64,000 bases of DNA from Pseudomonas sp. PSKL.D1 (GTDB lineage: Bacteria > Pseudomonadota > Gammaproteobacteria > Pseudomonadales > Pseudomonadaceae), in contig NZ_CP118607.1 of the NCBI RefSeq assembly GCF_028898945.1, positions 682,001 to 746,000 on the forward strand, written 5' to 3'. Below are positions 20,907 to 30,999 of the stretch, piece after piece. The notes under the pieces are model-generated. The model ran no database searches, was not told the DNA's origin, and saw only the letters and a program-made list of their open reading frames with translations. Both the position numbers and the translations under genes were made by a program. Within the stretch, counting starts at the first letter, position 1. Every line of letters starts with the position of its first letter.

Positions 20907-21233
20907 ATGACCAAACGCGAACCCGCCATCTACAAAGTGATCTTCCTCAACCAGGGGCAGGTCTTCGAGATGTATGCCAAGCAGATTTACCAAAGCGACC
21001 TGTGGGGGTTTCTGGAAATCGAAGAGTTCGTCTTCGGCGAGCGCACCCAGGTGGTGGTTGACCCGAGCGAAGAAAAACTCAAGAACCAGTTCGAAGGGGT
21101 TATCCGCAGCTTCGTGCCGATGCACTCGATCGTGCGCATTGATGAAGTGGAGCGCCTGGGCACGGCCAAGATCAGCGAAGCCAAGGGCGGCGGCAATGTG
21201 ATGCCGTTCCCGATGCCGATGCCGGAAAAGTAA
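20907..21233 (+). CDS. DUF1820 family protein
   Basis: A 108-residue cytosolic protein. Its body (YKVIFLNQGQVFEMYAKQIY, GFLEIEEFVFGERTQVVVDP) matches the DUF1820 family of unknown function found in pseudomonads next to miaB and phoH. The C-terminus is Gly/Met/Pro-rich. The ATG at 20907 (MTKREPAIYK) is favoured by the promoter position. Function unknown. Confidence 0.85.
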   Translation: MTKREPAIYKVIFLNQGQVFEMYAKQIYQSDLWGFLEIEEFVFGERTQVVVDPSEEKLKNQFEGVIRSFVPMHSIVRIDEVERLGTAKISEAKGGGNVMPFPMPMPEK

Positions 21234-21239
21234 GGCGAG

Positions 21240-21785
21240 TCAGGGAAGGGGCGAGAACGGTGTACGCCCTTCGGCGTTCTGCAGCTCCAGCAGGTATTTG
21301 CGGAAAATCTGGCCGAGTACCTGAGTGGCGTGTTCCAGCTCGTCGCGGGGCATCTGCTCGGTGACTTCGTCAGCCATGTCCAGCGCGTCTTCCGCGCCGT
21401 TGACCGCAGCCATTTTCAGCAGGATGTAGGCCTGAACATTGTTGGCCTTGACCCCTTCGCCATGGAAGAACATGGCACCCAGGCGGTACTGGGCTTGGGC
21501 ATGGCCCTGCAGCGAGGCCTTTTCGAACCAGTCGAGGGCCTTTTTCAAGTCCTTGGGCGTTTGCGTGTAGTAGTGCTCGCCCAGCTCGAACTGCGCTTGG
21601 GCGTCCCCGGTTGCTGCCGTTTCTTCGCAGGCCTTCAGCGCAACCGCCATGTCCTCTGGCTGGACATTGAGCGTGCAGCGGCCCGTTGCCGGAATCAGCA
21701 ACGAGTTACCACCCTCTGCCAGTGCCAGCAGGGGCTGAAGAAGCAACAGGCAGCCCATGGTCAGGGCGCGGCCGGTGCGGTTCAT
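21240..21785 (-). CDS. Secreted Sel1-repeat (TPR-like) protein
   Basis: A 181-residue protein with a signal peptide (MGCLLLLQPLLALAEG) and two or three Sel1-like repeats: AQAQFELGEHYYTQTPKDL, KALDWFEKASLQGHAQAQYR, and GVKANNVQAYILLKMAAVNG. Such repeats act as protein-binding scaffolds in the periplasm. The target is unknown. The ATG at 21785 starts the signal peptide. It converges with the DUF1820 gene, with only six bases between the two stops. Confidence 0.85.
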   Translation of the reverse strand: MNRTGRALTMGCLLLLQPLLALAEGGNSLLIPATGRCTLNVQPEDMAVALKACEETAATGDAQAQFELGEHYYTQTPKDLKKALDWFEKASLQGHAQAQYRLGAMFFHGEGVKANNVQAYILLKMAAVNGAEDALDMADEVTEQMPRDELEHATQVLGQIFRKYLLELQNAEGRTPFSPLP

Positions 21786-21931
21786 GGGGATCGACTTACC
21801 TCTGCAAAGCTGCGGCCAATGTCTCTGGTGGCACATTATGGGATAAGCAGCGCCAACCTTACAAAGTTTTACTCGAAAATCTGTGTTGGTGGGGGAAAGG
21901 GCTGAAGGGATTTGTTGGCTGTGCGGGCCTC

Positions 21932-21984
21932 TCGCGGATGAATCCGCTCCTACAGGATTGGTGTAGGAGCGGATTTATCCGCGA
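21932..21984. repeat. Inverted pair of REP elements
   Basis: REP units 21932-21954 and 21962-21984 are head to head with only 7 bases between. They lie just after the hemL stop on the minus strand and could fold into one long stem that stabilises or ends the hemL mRNA. Confidence 0.85.
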
Positions 21985-21995
21985 TGAAGCTAACC

Positions 21996-23279
21996 TTACT
22001 TCAACTTGGCAAACGCCTTCTCAGCCGCATCCAGCGTGATCTGCAACTCTTTCTCACCGTGCGCAATCGACGTGAAACCAGCCTCGAACGCACTCGGCGC
22101 CAGGTACACACCACCTTCAAGCATCAGGTGGAAGAAGCGCTTGAAGCGCTCGGCATCGCTGGCCATCACGTCGTCGAAGGTGACGATGTCGTCGGCACCG
22201 CTGAAATACAGGCCGAACATCGCGCCCGCCTGGGTAGTGACGAACGGCACGCCAGCGGCATCGGCGCGCTGCTGCAGGCCATCGAGCATGCGGCTGGTGT
22301 AAGCGCTGAGTTCGTCGTGGAAGCCTGGGCGGCTGATCAGTTTGAGGGTGGTCAGGCCGGCGGCCATGGCCAGCGGGTTGCCCGACAAGGTGCCGGCCTG
22401 ATAGACCGGGCCGAGCGGGGCGATGCAGCCCATGATTTCACGCTTGCCGCCGAAGCAACCGACCGGCATGCCGCCGCCGACGATCTTGCCGAAGGTCGAC
22501 AGGTCCGGGGTGATGCCGTAGTAGCCCTGGGCGCCGCCCAGCGAAACGCGAAAGCCGGTCATCACTTCGTCGAAGATCAGCACCACGCCATGCTTGTCGC
22601 ACTGCTCGCGCAGGCCTTCAAGGAAGCCTGGCGCCGGGGGGACGCAGTTCATGTTGCCGGCCACCGGCTCGACGATGATGCACGCCACGGTCTGGCCGAC
22701 TTCGGCCAGGGTCTTCTCGACCGCGGCGATGTCGTTGAACGGCAGGGTCAGGGTGTGCTTGGCAAAGTCGGCAGGTACGCCGGCCGAGCTCGGTACGCCC
22801 TGGGTCAACAGGCCGGAACCGGCTTTGACCAGCAGGCTGTCGGAGTGGCCGTGGTAGCAGCCTTCGAACTTGATGATGGCATCGCGGCCGGTGTAGCCAC
22901 GGGCCAGGCGAATGGCGCTCATGGTGGCTTCGGTACCGGAGCTGACCATGCGCACCATTTCCATGGATGGCACCAGCGAACAGACCAGGTCGGCCATCTC
23001 GGTTTCCATGGCGGTCGGCGCGCCGTAGGACAGGCCGTGCTGCAGTTGGTTGCGCACCGCATCGAGCACGTCCGGGTGGCCGTGGCCGAGAATCATCGGC
23101 CCCCAGGAGCCCACGTAGTCGACATAGCGCTTGTCATCTTCGTCGACAACATAGGCGCCTTCGGCGTGTTTGAAGAACAGCGGAGTGCCGCCAACGCTCT
23201 TGAAAGCGCGGACCGGCGAGTTGACGCCGCCCGGGATGTGCTTCTGGGCTTGGGCGAACAGGGATTCGGAACGGGACAT
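21996..23279 (-). CDS. hemL: Glutamate-1-semialdehyde 2,1-aminomutase
   Basis: PLP enzyme that makes 5-aminolevulinate for haem and other tetrapyrroles. The 427-residue class III aminotransferase has the [14 protein letters not shown] segment with the PLP-binding Asp, the Schiff-base Lys in [14 protein letters not shown], and the N-terminal [15 protein letters not shown] typical of HemL. It ends the thiD-thiE-hemL run on the minus strand, 17 bases after thiE, an order common in Pseudomonas. Confidence 0.96.
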   Translation of the reverse strand: MSRSESLFAQAQKHIPGGVNSPVRAFKSVGGTPLFFKHAEGAYVVDEDDKRYVDYVGSWGPMILGHGHPDVLDAVRNQLQHGLSYGAPTAMETEMADLVCSLVPSMEMVRMVSSGTEATMSAIRLARGYTGRDAIIKFEGCYHGHSDSLLVKAGSGLLTQGVPSSAGVPADFAKHTLTLPFNDIAAVEKTLAEVGQTVACIIVEPVAGNMNCVPPAPGFLEGLREQCDKHGVVLIFDEVMTGFRVSLGGAQGYYGITPDLSTFGKIVGGGMPVGCFGGKREIMGCIAPLGPVYQAGTLSGNPLAMAAGLTTLKLISRPGFHDELSAYTSRMLDGLQQRADAAGVPFVTTQAGAMFGLYFSGADDIVTFDDVMASDAERFKRFFHLMLEGGVYLAPSAFEAGFTSIAHGEKELQITLDAAEKAFAKLK

Positions 23280-23296
23280 GGGGTCTTCTCTCGAAA

Positions 23297-23920
23297 TCAG
23301 GAAGCGAACAGGGCGTTGAAGGCGCGAGCGCGGCGGGTGACTTCCTGCGCGCTGTCTGCACCAAACAAGCCGTGGATCACCGCCAGCAGGTCGGCGCCGT
23401 GGGCGACCAACGGGGCGGCGTTGTCGAGGGTGATGCCACCGATCACGGCGATCGGCAGTTTGACCTGGGCGCGGGCCTGCTCCAACAGTTCTACGTTGGC
23501 GGCCGGTGCACCGGGTTTGGTCACGGAATTGAAGAAGCGGCCAAAGGCAACGTAGCTGGCGCCTTCGCTGGCGGCTTGTCGGGCCAGTTCAAGTTGCGCG
23601 TGGCAGGTCGAGCCGATGATGGCCTTGCGGCCGAGGAGGGCACGGGCCGGAGTCAGCGGCCCGTCGGTCTGGCCCAGGTGCAGGCCGACGCCCAGGCGTG
23701 CCGCCAGTTCGGCATCATCGTTGATGATCAGCTGGGTGCCGTAGCGTTCGCACAGCTTCATCAGCGCTTCGGCTTCACGCAGGCGGCGGGCCTCGTCGTC
23801 GCTCTTGTCGCGGTATTGCAGCAGGCATACGCCGCCTTCCAGCGCGGCCTCGACGTGGGACAGGAAGCGGCCGGCCAGCAGTTGGCTGTCGGTAATCGCG
23901 TACAGACCGCGTAGCTTCAT
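23297..23920 (-). CDS. thiE: Thiamine-phosphate synthase
   Basis: Joins HMP-diphosphate and thiazole phosphate to thiamine phosphate. The 207-residue TIM-barrel protein starts [15 protein letters not shown] and carries [40 protein letters not shown] and [17 protein letters not shown], all expected. The longer open frame upstream overlaps thiD and is not the real start. It is 14 bases after thiD and probably co-transcribed. No TPP riboswitch is visible upstream of thiD. Confidence 0.95.
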   Translation of the reverse strand: MKLRGLYAITDSQLLAGRFLSHVEAALEGGVCLLQYRDKSDDEARRLREAEALMKLCERYGTQLIINDDAELAARLGVGLHLGQTDGPLTPARALLGRKAIIGSTCHAQLELARQAASEGASYVAFGRFFNSVTKPGAPAANVELLEQARAQVKLPIAVIGGITLDNAAPLVAHGADLLAVIHGLFGADSAQEVTRRARAFNALFAS

Positions 23921-23934
23921 GTGAAAGCCTCGTA

Positions 23935-24732
23935 TCAGGAACAGAAATCCAGGGGCAGGCGGCGCGGTACGAACTGGCCTTTGCCAAGCTGTTCTGCGTC
24001 GCGCAGGGTGCGCCAGGTGTAATCCAGGGCGCTGCGTACAGCGCTTTTCAGTTCTTCGCCCAGTGCAAGGCGGCCGGCCAGGGCGCTGGCGAGCGTGCAA
24101 CCCGAACCATGGTAGCTGCCCGGCAAGCGCTGGCAGGTCCAGGTGTGTTGCTGGCCATCGCGGCTGTACAGGCGGTTGTGGATTTCGTCCTCGTCGCCGT
24201 GGCCACCGGTAATCAACAGGTGTTTGCAGAACGGCAACAGTTTTTCGGCACACTCGTCGGCCGTGCCTTCGGGCAGTTCGGCAAGAATACGGGCTTCGGG
24301 CAGGTTAGGGGTGGCGATGGTGGCCAGTGGCAGCAGGCGTTCGCGCAGGGCATAGCCCACTTCGTCCTTGCCCAGCCGGCCACCGCCACCGGCGCGCAGT
24401 ACCGGGTCGCATACCAGCGGCAGGTGCGGGTGCGCAGCCAGCAGTTCGGCGACGGTATCGACCATCTGGATCGAGCCGAGCATGCCCAGCTTGACGGCGG
24501 CCACGGTGGAGTCGGCAAGCACGGCATTGGCCTGGGCCAATACCCACTCGCGGTCGAGCACGCGGAAGTCGGAAACGTTGACGGTATCCTGAACGGTCAG
24601 GGCGGTCACCGCGGGTGCGGCGTGGCATCCTTGGGCGATCAGGGCTTCGATATCTGCCTGCAAGCCGGCACCGCCACTTGGGTCGTGGCCGGAGAGACAG
24701 AGGACAACGGGGCGGGAGCTGTAGGTATTCAT
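23935..24732 (-). CDS. thiD: Hydroxymethylpyrimidine / phosphomethylpyrimidine kinase
   Basis: Phosphorylates HMP twice in thiamine synthesis. The 265-residue ribokinase-fold protein has [17 protein letters not shown] near the N-terminus, [13 protein letters not shown] in the middle and the anion-hole motif [17 protein letters not shown] near the C-terminus. The start at 24732 ([10 protein letters not shown]) is preferred over a codon 7 residues earlier. First gene of the thiD-thiE-hemL run. Confidence 0.94.
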   Translation of the reverse strand: MNTYSSRPVVLCLSGHDPSGGAGLQADIEALIAQGCHAAPAVTALTVQDTVNVSDFRVLDREWVLAQANAVLADSTVAAVKLGMLGSIQMVDTVAELLAAHPHLPLVCDPVLRAGGGGRLGKDEVGYALRERLLPLATIATPNLPEARILAELPEGTADECAEKLLPFCKHLLITGGHGDEDEIHNRLYSRDGQQHTWTCQRLPGSYHGSGCTLASALAGRLALGEELKSAVRSALDYTWRTLRDAEQLGKGQFVPRRLPLDFCS

Positions 24733-24997
24733 GGTCGGCGAGCTTACCACCAAAGCGATTTGCGCGGATCGTCCTACAAACGGATTTTGTTGATCGAGCG
24801 GTCAGTTTAATGATTGTGACTGCTCTGAAAGTGCTGTTCTAGAGCGTTTTTCGCCAATTTTGAGGTGGCTGAGTGCGAGGCGGTGAAGCTATGCTAGAGT
24901 GCTCGGACAATTCGATAAACGGGCTTTGCCGGGTTTCGTCGCCTCAAAGGGATTGGGGGCCATTGCGACGCGACCGGACAGACCATGCTGGGGCTGT

Positions 24998-26989
24998 ATG
25001 CGCTATTTGCTGATTTTGCTTCTGGGCATGCTGCCCATGCTGGCTGGCGCCGTCGAGCTCGACGCGTCCACACGGCACCTTCCGCTGGGCAAGGTCATGC
25101 AGGTCTTCGAGGACCGCGATGGCAGTGCCAGCATTGCCCAGGTCAGCGCGCCCATCTTCGCCAGCCGGTTCCGTACCCACAATGACGATGTGCTGAACGC
25201 AGGCTATTCGACGTCGGTGTTCTGGCTGAAAGTCGACCTGCGTTACCTCGCTGCCGCCAACTCCCCTTCTCGCCAGTGGTTGCTGGAGCTGGCCTATCCA
25301 CCACTGGACCACCTTGAACTCTACCTGCCAGGCAGTGATGGCGTGTACCGCCTTGCCCAGCGCACTGGCGACGCCTTGCCCTACGACAGCCGCCAGATCC
25401 GTCAGAATAATTACCTGTTTGAGATACCCCTGGCCCCAGGGCAAGCAACCACCGTGTACCTGCGTGTGCACAGCCAGGGGTCAGTACAGGTGCCGCTGGC
25501 GCTGTGGTCAACCGATGCCTACATGGAAGATCAGCCTACCCGGCTTTATGTGTTGGGGATGATCTACGGCGTGCTGCTGGTGATGCTGGTGTACAACCTG
25601 TTCATCTACCTCAGCGTGCGGGATGTCAGTTACCTGTACTACATCCTCTACATTGCTTCGTTCGGCTTGTATCAAGTGTCGGTAAACGGTGCCGGGGTGG
25701 CGTATTTCTGGCCAGACAGCCCCTGGTGGGCCAATGCGGCCACGCCTTTGTTCATTGGTGCGGCAGGCCTGTTTGGTTGCCAATTCGCTCGCCACTTCCT
25801 GCAACTGGGCAAGACCAGCCGGCCTTTCGACCGGCTGCTGCAGTTGTTGATGCTGGGCGGCGCAGTGGTGATGGTGCTGGCAGTGAGCATGCCGTACGGG
25901 ATTGCCCTGCGCATGGCCACGGTGCTGGCGCTGTTGTTCACCGTGAGCATCTTCGCGGCGGGGCTTTACACCTGGTCCCGCGGGTTGCGCGTGGCGCGCT
26001 GGTTCATCATTGCCTGGACCGCATTTCTGCTGGGTGGGTTGGTCAACACCCTGATGGTGCTGGGCTACCTGCCCAATGTGTTCATCACCATGTATGCCAG
26101 CCAGCTGGGTTCGGCGTTGGAAGTGGCACTGCTGTCATTGGCGCTGGCCGACCGCATCAACAGCATGCGCGAGCAGCAAGCCAGTACCCTGCGCGACACC
26201 GGGCGTACGCTGGAGCAACTGAACCAGCAACTGGCCCGAAGCAACCACCTCAAGGACGAATTCCTCGCCACGGTTACCCATGAGCTGCGAACCCCGATGA
26301 ACGGTGTGATCGGTTCGCTGGAGCTGATGCAGACGCTGCCCATGGGCGCCGAGATGGCGCAGTACCACCGTACTGCGGTCGGTTCGGCCCAGGGCATGAT
26401 GGACATGGTCGACGACATCCTCACCCTGACCGAGTTGCAGGCCGGGCGCATGCGCGTGCAGCCGGTGCCTTTCAGCTTGCGACGTCTGCTTCAGGACCTG
26501 CGTGCCGGTTACGCTGGCAATGCGCTTGGCAAAGGCTTGTACCTGAGCCTGGACATCCCCGCCGAGCTGCCGGACGAGTTGCTGGGCGATGAGCAGAAGC
26601 TGACCCGTTGCCTGAGTTGCCTGGTGGATAACGGCCTGAAGTTCACCCATCAAGGTGGCGTGATGGTGCAGGTACGTGGCCGCCGAGTGGGGCCGGGCAG
26701 CCTGGCCTTGACGTTTACCGTCAGTGACAGCGGCATCGGCTTTGATGACCTGGACCATGCGATTCTGTACCAGCGGTTCTTCCAGGTGGATGGCTCCATG
26801 ACCCGGCGGTATGGCGGGTTGGGGATTGGCTTGTCGATTTGTCGGCAGTTGGGGGAGCTGTTGGGGGGCAAGTTGTCCCATGAGTCGACGCGGGGGTTGG
26901 GTAGCCGGTTTGAGTTGAGCTTGAATGTGGCGATTGCGCAGGCGCAGATGCCGGCGGGTGTGGCGGCTTTGGGGGGCACGCGCCTCTAA
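24998..26989 (+). CDS. 7TMR-DISM sensor histidine kinase without receiver domain
   Basis: Inner-membrane sensor of 663 residues. After a signal-like segment (MRYLLILLLGMLPMLAGA) comes a periplasmic 7TMR-DISMED2 domain (to about residue 170), seven membrane spans (about 180-385), a short coiled coil, HisKA with the phospho-acceptor His in THELRTPMNGVIGSLEL, and a HATPase_c domain with the N box (CLVDNGLKFTH) and G boxes (DSGIGFD, GGLGIGLSICRQLG). It stops right after the ATPase domain, while many relatives of this build carry one or two receiver domains. No response regulator gene is adjacent. Ligands of this family include carbohydrate-like compounds; the signal here is unknown. Confidence 0.88.
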   Translation: MRYLLILLLGMLPMLAGAVELDASTRHLPLGKVMQVFEDRDGSASIAQVSAPIFASRFRTHNDDVLNAGYSTSVFWLKVDLRYLAAANSPSRQWLLELAYPPLDHLELYLPGSDGVYRLAQRTGDALPYDSRQIRQNNYLFEIPLAPGQATTVYLRVHSQGSVQVPLALWSTDAYMEDQPTRLYVLGMIYGVLLVMLVYNLFIYLSVRDVSYLYYILYIASFGLYQVSVNGAGVAYFWPDSPWWANAATPLFIGAAGLFGCQFARHFLQLGKTSRPFDRLLQLLMLGGAVVMVLAVSMPYGIALRMATVLALLFTVSIFAAGLYTWSRGLRVARWFIIAWTAFLLGGLVNTLMVLGYLPNVFITMYASQLGSALEVALLSLALADRINSMREQQASTLRDTGRTLEQLNQQLARSNHLKDEFLATVTHELRTPMNGVIGSLELMQTLPMGAEMAQYHRTAVGSAQGMMDMVDDILTLTELQAGRMRVQPVPFSLRRLLQDLRAGYAGNALGKGLYLSLDIPAELPDELLGDEQKLTRCLSCLVDNGLKFTHQGGVMVQVRGRRVGPGSLALTFTVSDSGIGFDDLDHAILYQRFFQVDGSMTRRYGGLGIGLSICRQLGELLGGKLSHESTRGLGSRFELSLNVAIAQAQMPAGVAALGGTRL

Positions 26990-27098
26990 CCGTCTGGCTG
27001 GGTACGGCAACAGGTTTAGTCATTTATGCCACTTTGACTCCCCGTCACGGAGTGCTTCACTGGGGGTTCTCAGGCATACCCGGCCCCAGGAGCTTGCG

Positions 27099-28751
27099 AT
27101 GAACCTGCATCAGTACGCAGAAACCCACGAAGTCACCAACCAGCCTCCTTCGCTCGACGGCGCTAACCTGTACCGCCTCGACCTGCCGCTGCAAGAATGG
27201 TCGCGGCGCTTTGGTGCTGGCTGGGCCGAGTCGCGTATCGATGCCTATGGTGCGCTTGCCGGTGGCCCGCTGATGGCCGCCGGTTTTCTGGCCAATGCGC
27301 ACAAGCCGGAATTCAGCAGCCATGACCGCTATGGCCACCGCATCGACCTTGTGGAGTTTCACCCCACTTACCATGAGCTGATGCGAACCGCCGTGGAGCA
27401 CGGCCTGCCTTCGCTGCCTTGGGCCGAGCCACGGCCTGGCGCGCATGTGGCCCGAGCGTCGATGACGTACCTGCACAGCCAGGCCGAAGCTGGCAGCGGT
27501 TGCCCGCTGACCATGACCTTTGCGGCAGTCCCGGCACTCCGGCTGCAGCCGGAACTGGCCGAATACTGGCTGCCGAAGATCCTGGCGCGAGAGTACGACC
27601 CGCGCAATGTCGGTGATCGCCACAAGGCAGGCGTGACCATCGGCATGGCCATGACCGAAAAGCAGGGCGGCACCGATGTGCGCGCCAACACCACCCGTGC
27701 CTACCCGGTTGGCTCGCCCGGCCCGGGCCAGGCGTATGAGCTGGTGGGGCACAAGTGGTTCTGCTCGGCGCCGATGTGTGATGCCTTCCTCACCCTGGCG
27801 CAGACCGACAAGGGCCTGAGCTGTTTCCTGCTGCCACGCCATCGTCCGGACGACAACCGCAACCAGTTCTATATCCAGCGCCTGAAGAACAAGCTTGGCA
27901 ACAGCTCCAACGCGTCCAGTGAAGTGGAGTTCAGGGGGGCGCTGGCGTGGATGGTGGGCGAGGAGGGCCGGGGTGTGCCGACCATCATCGAAATGGTGGC
28001 CATGACCCGCTTCGACTGCATGGTCGGCTCCAGCGCGCTGATGCGCCAGGCCCTGACCCAGGCCAGCCATCATTGTGCCCACCGCAAAGTGGGTGGCCGG
28101 GTGCTGAACGAGCAGCCGTTGATGCAGAACGTGCTGGCCGACCTGGCCCTGGAAAGCGAGGCAGCGTTGGCCTTGAGCCTGCGCATGGGCCAGGCCCTGG
28201 AGCAACTCGATGACCCGCAACAGGCCCATTTCGCGAGGCTGGTGACGGCCGTAGGCAAATACTGGATCTGCAAACGCGCCCCGGCCATGATCAACGAGGC
28301 CGCCGAATGCCTGGGCGGTGCGGGTTATGTCGAAGACAGCATCTTGCCACGCCTGTACCGCGAAGCACCGGTCAACTCCACTTGGGAAGGCTCCGGCAAC
28401 GTGCAATGCCTTGATGTGCTGCGCGCGCTGTCCAAGGAACCAGGCGTGCTGGATGCCCTGTTCGCCGAGCTGGGCGATGGCCACGGCGACCCACGCCTGG
28501 CCGCGTACATTGGCAACCTCAAAGGCGCTTTCGCCGATACCAGTGACATCCAGTACCGCGCCCGGCAGTTGACCGAAGACATTGCGCTCGCCTTGCAGGC
28601 CAAGCTGCTGTTGGAAGCGGGCAATGCAGCGGTCAGCGATGCTTTTATCGGCAGCCGGCTGACGGGCGGCGGGCGCGTATACGGGGCTTTGCCACGGGGT
28701 GTAGACGTGGAAGCGCTGGTGGCAAGGGCGACGCCTGACTGGCCAATCTGA
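27099..28751 (+). CDS. aidB: Acyl-CoA dehydrogenase family protein AidB
   Basis: A 550-residue flavoprotein. Resemblance to E. coli AidB is strong: NQPPSLDGANLYRLD near the start, SGCPLTMTFAAVPAL, IGMAMTEKQGGTDVRANTT, GHKWFCSAPMCDAF and MTRFDCMVGSSALMRQA. AidB is part of the adaptive response to alkylation damage and binds DNA through its C-terminal domain; its enzymatic substrate is uncertain. Here no ada-like gene is adjacent. The ATG at 27099 follows AGGAGCTTGCG. Confidence 0.92.
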   Translation: MNLHQYAETHEVTNQPPSLDGANLYRLDLPLQEWSRRFGAGWAESRIDAYGALAGGPLMAAGFLANAHKPEFSSHDRYGHRIDLVEFHPTYHELMRTAVEHGLPSLPWAEPRPGAHVARASMTYLHSQAEAGSGCPLTMTFAAVPALRLQPELAEYWLPKILAREYDPRNVGDRHKAGVTIGMAMTEKQGGTDVRANTTRAYPVGSPGPGQAYELVGHKWFCSAPMCDAFLTLAQTDKGLSCFLLPRHRPDDNRNQFYIQRLKNKLGNSSNASSEVEFRGALAWMVGEEGRGVPTIIEMVAMTRFDCMVGSSALMRQALTQASHHCAHRKVGGRVLNEQPLMQNVLADLALESEAALALSLRMGQALEQLDDPQQAHFARLVTAVGKYWICKRAPAMINEAAECLGGAGYVEDSILPRLYREAPVNSTWEGSGNVQCLDVLRALSKEPGVLDALFAELGDGHGDPRLAAYIGNLKGAFADTSDIQYRARQLTEDIALALQAKLLLEAGNAAVSDAFIGSRLTGGGRVYGALPRGVDVEALVARATPDWPI

Positions 28752-28832
28752 GAGCGGGTAATCAATGGGGGTGTTTTTACCGCAGAAGGCAGGCAAGATG
28801 GCTGACATGCATGTCCAGACAGGAAGCACAGT

Positions 28833-30296
28833 GTGAGCCACGCGTTTGAAGTCGTTGATACCCCCAAACAGGCCGTCGACCGTCTGGCGGCCCTGCATGA
28901 TCAGGCCACCGTGGCCCTCAGCCAGGCCCTCAAGCGTTACCTCAAAGACCGCACGCAGCCCAGTGATGACGAGCGTGTGCTGTTCCGCTACCCCGCGCTG
29001 CGCCTGACCTACTACAGCCACGGCGAAGTGGCCGCCACTACCCGCGCCTATGCCAAGGTGCAGGTGGCCGGCACCTACAGCGTCACCGTCACCCAGCCTG
29101 CGGCGTTTCGCAGCTATCTGCTGGAGCAGCTGCGCCCGCTGATGCACGACTACACGGTGACCGTGGAAGTGGGCGTGAGCGAGCAGAACATTCCGTACCC
29201 CTACGTGGTCGAGCAGGGCGACGAACTGGCCGGTACCGGCATCACTGCCGCCGAGCTGGCGCGCGTGTTCCCCAGCACTGACCTGTCCGCCGCCACCGAC
29301 AACATCGCCGACGGCCTGTATGATTGGGGCAATGCCGAAACCCTGCCACTGGCGCTGTTCGACGCTGCCCGGGTGGATTTCTCGCTACGCCGCCTGGTGC
29401 ACTACACCGGCAGCGACTGGCGCCATGTTCAGCCATGGATCCTGCTGACCAACTACCACCGCTATGTAGACCAGTTCATCAGCCATGGCCTGGAGCAACT
29501 GCGTGAAGATCCGCGCTTCGTGCGTATGGTGCTGCCGGGCAACGTGGTGATCGAAAAGGGCATGGACCATGGCGAAGCGCAGGCCCTGGTAGCCAGCGTG
29601 GTATGGCACCGCTTCCAGATGCCCGCCTATCACCTGATTGCCGCCGACGGTGATGGCATTACGCTGGTCAACATCGGTGTCGGCCCGTCCAATGCCAAGA
29701 ACATCACCGACCACCTGGCCGTATTGCGCCCACACTGCTGGCTGATGATCGGCCACTGCGGCGGCCTGCGCCAATCGCAGACCATCGGCGACTACGTGCT
29801 GGCTCACGCCTACATGCGCCGCGACGGCATCCTCGACCGTGTGGTGCCGCCGAACATCCCGATCCCGGCCCTGGCCGAGGTGCAACTCGCGCTGCAGGAA
29901 GCGGCCGCCCAGGTTACCGGCGAGCGTGGTGAAGATTTGAAGAAGCGCCTGCGTACCGGCACCGTGCTGACTTACGACGACCGTAACTGGGAGCTGCGCT
30001 GGGCCCAGGAGCGCCCGTTGATCAACCTGTCGCGCGCCGTTGCGGTTGATATGGAAAGCGGCACCATCGCCGCACAGGGCTACCGCCTGCGGGTACCTTA
30101 TGGCACCTTGCTGTGCGTATCCGACAAACCGCTGCACAGCGAAATCAAGCTGCCAGGCTCGGCCAATGCCTTCTACAACCGTGCGGTCAGCCAGCACCTG
30201 AAGATCGGCATTGCCGCCCTCGACCTGCTACGAACCGAGCTCAACTCGCTGCACTCGCGTAAACTGCGCAGCTTCGATGAGCCGCCGTTCCGCTGA
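28833..30296 (+). CDS. amn: AMP nucleosidase
   Basis: Splits AMP to adenine and ribose 5-phosphate. The 487-residue protein has the family's N-terminal domain (YYSHGEVAATTRAYAKVQ) and the C-terminal nucleoside-phosphorylase-like domain: VNIGVGPSNAKNITDHL, MIGHCGGLR and AVDMESGTIAAQGYR. It starts at GTG with AGGAAG six bases upstream. Length matches E. coli Amn. It is followed by rluE after 6 bases. Confidence 0.95.
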   Translation: MSHAFEVVDTPKQAVDRLAALHDQATVALSQALKRYLKDRTQPSDDERVLFRYPALRLTYYSHGEVAATTRAYAKVQVAGTYSVTVTQPAAFRSYLLEQLRPLMHDYTVTVEVGVSEQNIPYPYVVEQGDELAGTGITAAELARVFPSTDLSAATDNIADGLYDWGNAETLPLALFDAARVDFSLRRLVHYTGSDWRHVQPWILLTNYHRYVDQFISHGLEQLREDPRFVRMVLPGNVVIEKGMDHGEAQALVASVVWHRFQMPAYHLIAADGDGITLVNIGVGPSNAKNITDHLAVLRPHCWLMIGHCGGLRQSQTIGDYVLAHAYMRRDGILDRVVPPNIPIPALAEVQLALQEAAAQVTGERGEDLKKRLRTGTVLTYDDRNWELRWAQERPLINLSRAVAVDMESGTIAAQGYRLRVPYGTLLCVSDKPLHSEIKLPGSANAFYNRAVSQHLKIGIAALDLLRTELNSLHSRKLRSFDEPPFR

Positions 30297-30302
30297 GGAT
30301 CC

Positions 30303-30944
30303 ATGCCACTGCCACCCCGTTCCAAGCCGCGCCGCCCCCAGGCGCGGCCTTCCGGCCCACGTCGCCAGGCGAAGGCACCGCCGGCCGAGCCCCGCCTGAT
30401 CCTGTTCAACAAGCCGTTCGATGTGCTGACCCAGTTCAGCGACGGGGAAGGGCGCGCCACGCTTAAAGACTTCATCGATATCCCGGGCATTTACCCGGCA
30501 GGGCGGCTGGACCGCGACAGCGAAGGCTTGTTGCTGCTGACCAACGACGGTGGCTTGCAGGCGCGCATTGCCGACCCCAAGCACAAGCTGGCCAAGACCT
30601 ACTGGGTGCAGGTGGAAGGTGAGGCGAGCGATGAACAATTGCAGCGCCTGCGCGATGGCGTGCAGCTCAATGACGGGCCAACCTTGCCAGCCGAGGCTCG
30701 GCGCCTGGAAGAGCCACAGCTGTGGCCGCGCAACCCGCCGGTACGGTTTCGCAAAAGCGTGCCCACAAGCTGGTTGGAACTGGTGATCCGCGAAGGACGC
30801 AACCGTCAGGTGCGGCGCATGACGGCGGCGGTAGGCTTACCGACTTTACGCCTGGTGCGGGTGCGCATCGGCGATTGGGCGCTGGATGGCTTGGAGCAGG
30901 GTTGCTGGCGCGAGGTCAAGGCAGAGCTGCCCCGCCCCCTGTAG
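30303..30944 (+). CDS. rluE: 23S rRNA pseudouridine synthase RluE
   Basis: Makes pseudouridine at position 2457 of 23S rRNA. The 213-residue protein has a basic N-terminal tail, then the RsuA-family core: [16 protein letters not shown], catalytic Asp in [29 protein letters not shown] and [16 protein letters not shown]. It lacks an S4 domain, as RluE does. The last codons (CGC CCC CTG TAG) run into a REP element, which supplies the stop codon. Confidence 0.93.
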   Translation: MPLPPRSKPRRPQARPSGPRRQAKAPPAEPRLILFNKPFDVLTQFSDGEGRATLKDFIDIPGIYPAGRLDRDSEGLLLLTNDGGLQARIADPKHKLAKTYWVQVEGEASDEQLQRLRDGVQLNDGPTLPAEARRLEEPQLWPRNPPVRFRKSVPTSWLELVIREGRNRQVRRMTAAVGLPTLRLVRVRIGDWALDGLEQGCWREVKAELPRPL

Positions 30945-30962
30945 GAGCGGCTTCAGCCGCGA
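30940..30962. repeat. Single REP element overlapping the rluE stop
   Basis: A 23-base REP unit with the core GGAGCGG and internal stem GCGGCTTCAGCCGC. The TAG of rluE (30942-30944) is part of it. A short CACCGGCAACGCCGGTG hairpin follows at 30964-30980. Confidence 0.8.
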
Positions 30963-30999
30963 ACACCGGCAACGCCGGTGCCATCCTCCCCGGCGGCCG

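Noticed and set aside
24822..24851. GCTCT ... AGAGC followed by TTTTT as a terminator
   Set aside because: The stem is only five base pairs with a 14-base loop, and no plus-strand gene ends there.
24733..24997. A TPP riboswitch upstream of thiD
   Set aside because: The conserved TPP-box sequences (CTGAGA and the ACCTGATCTGG-like stretch) are not present on the minus strand here.
27057..29147. A 696-codon open frame antisense to aidB and the start of amn
   Set aside because: It covers two well-supported genes and the spacer between them; no family resemblance.
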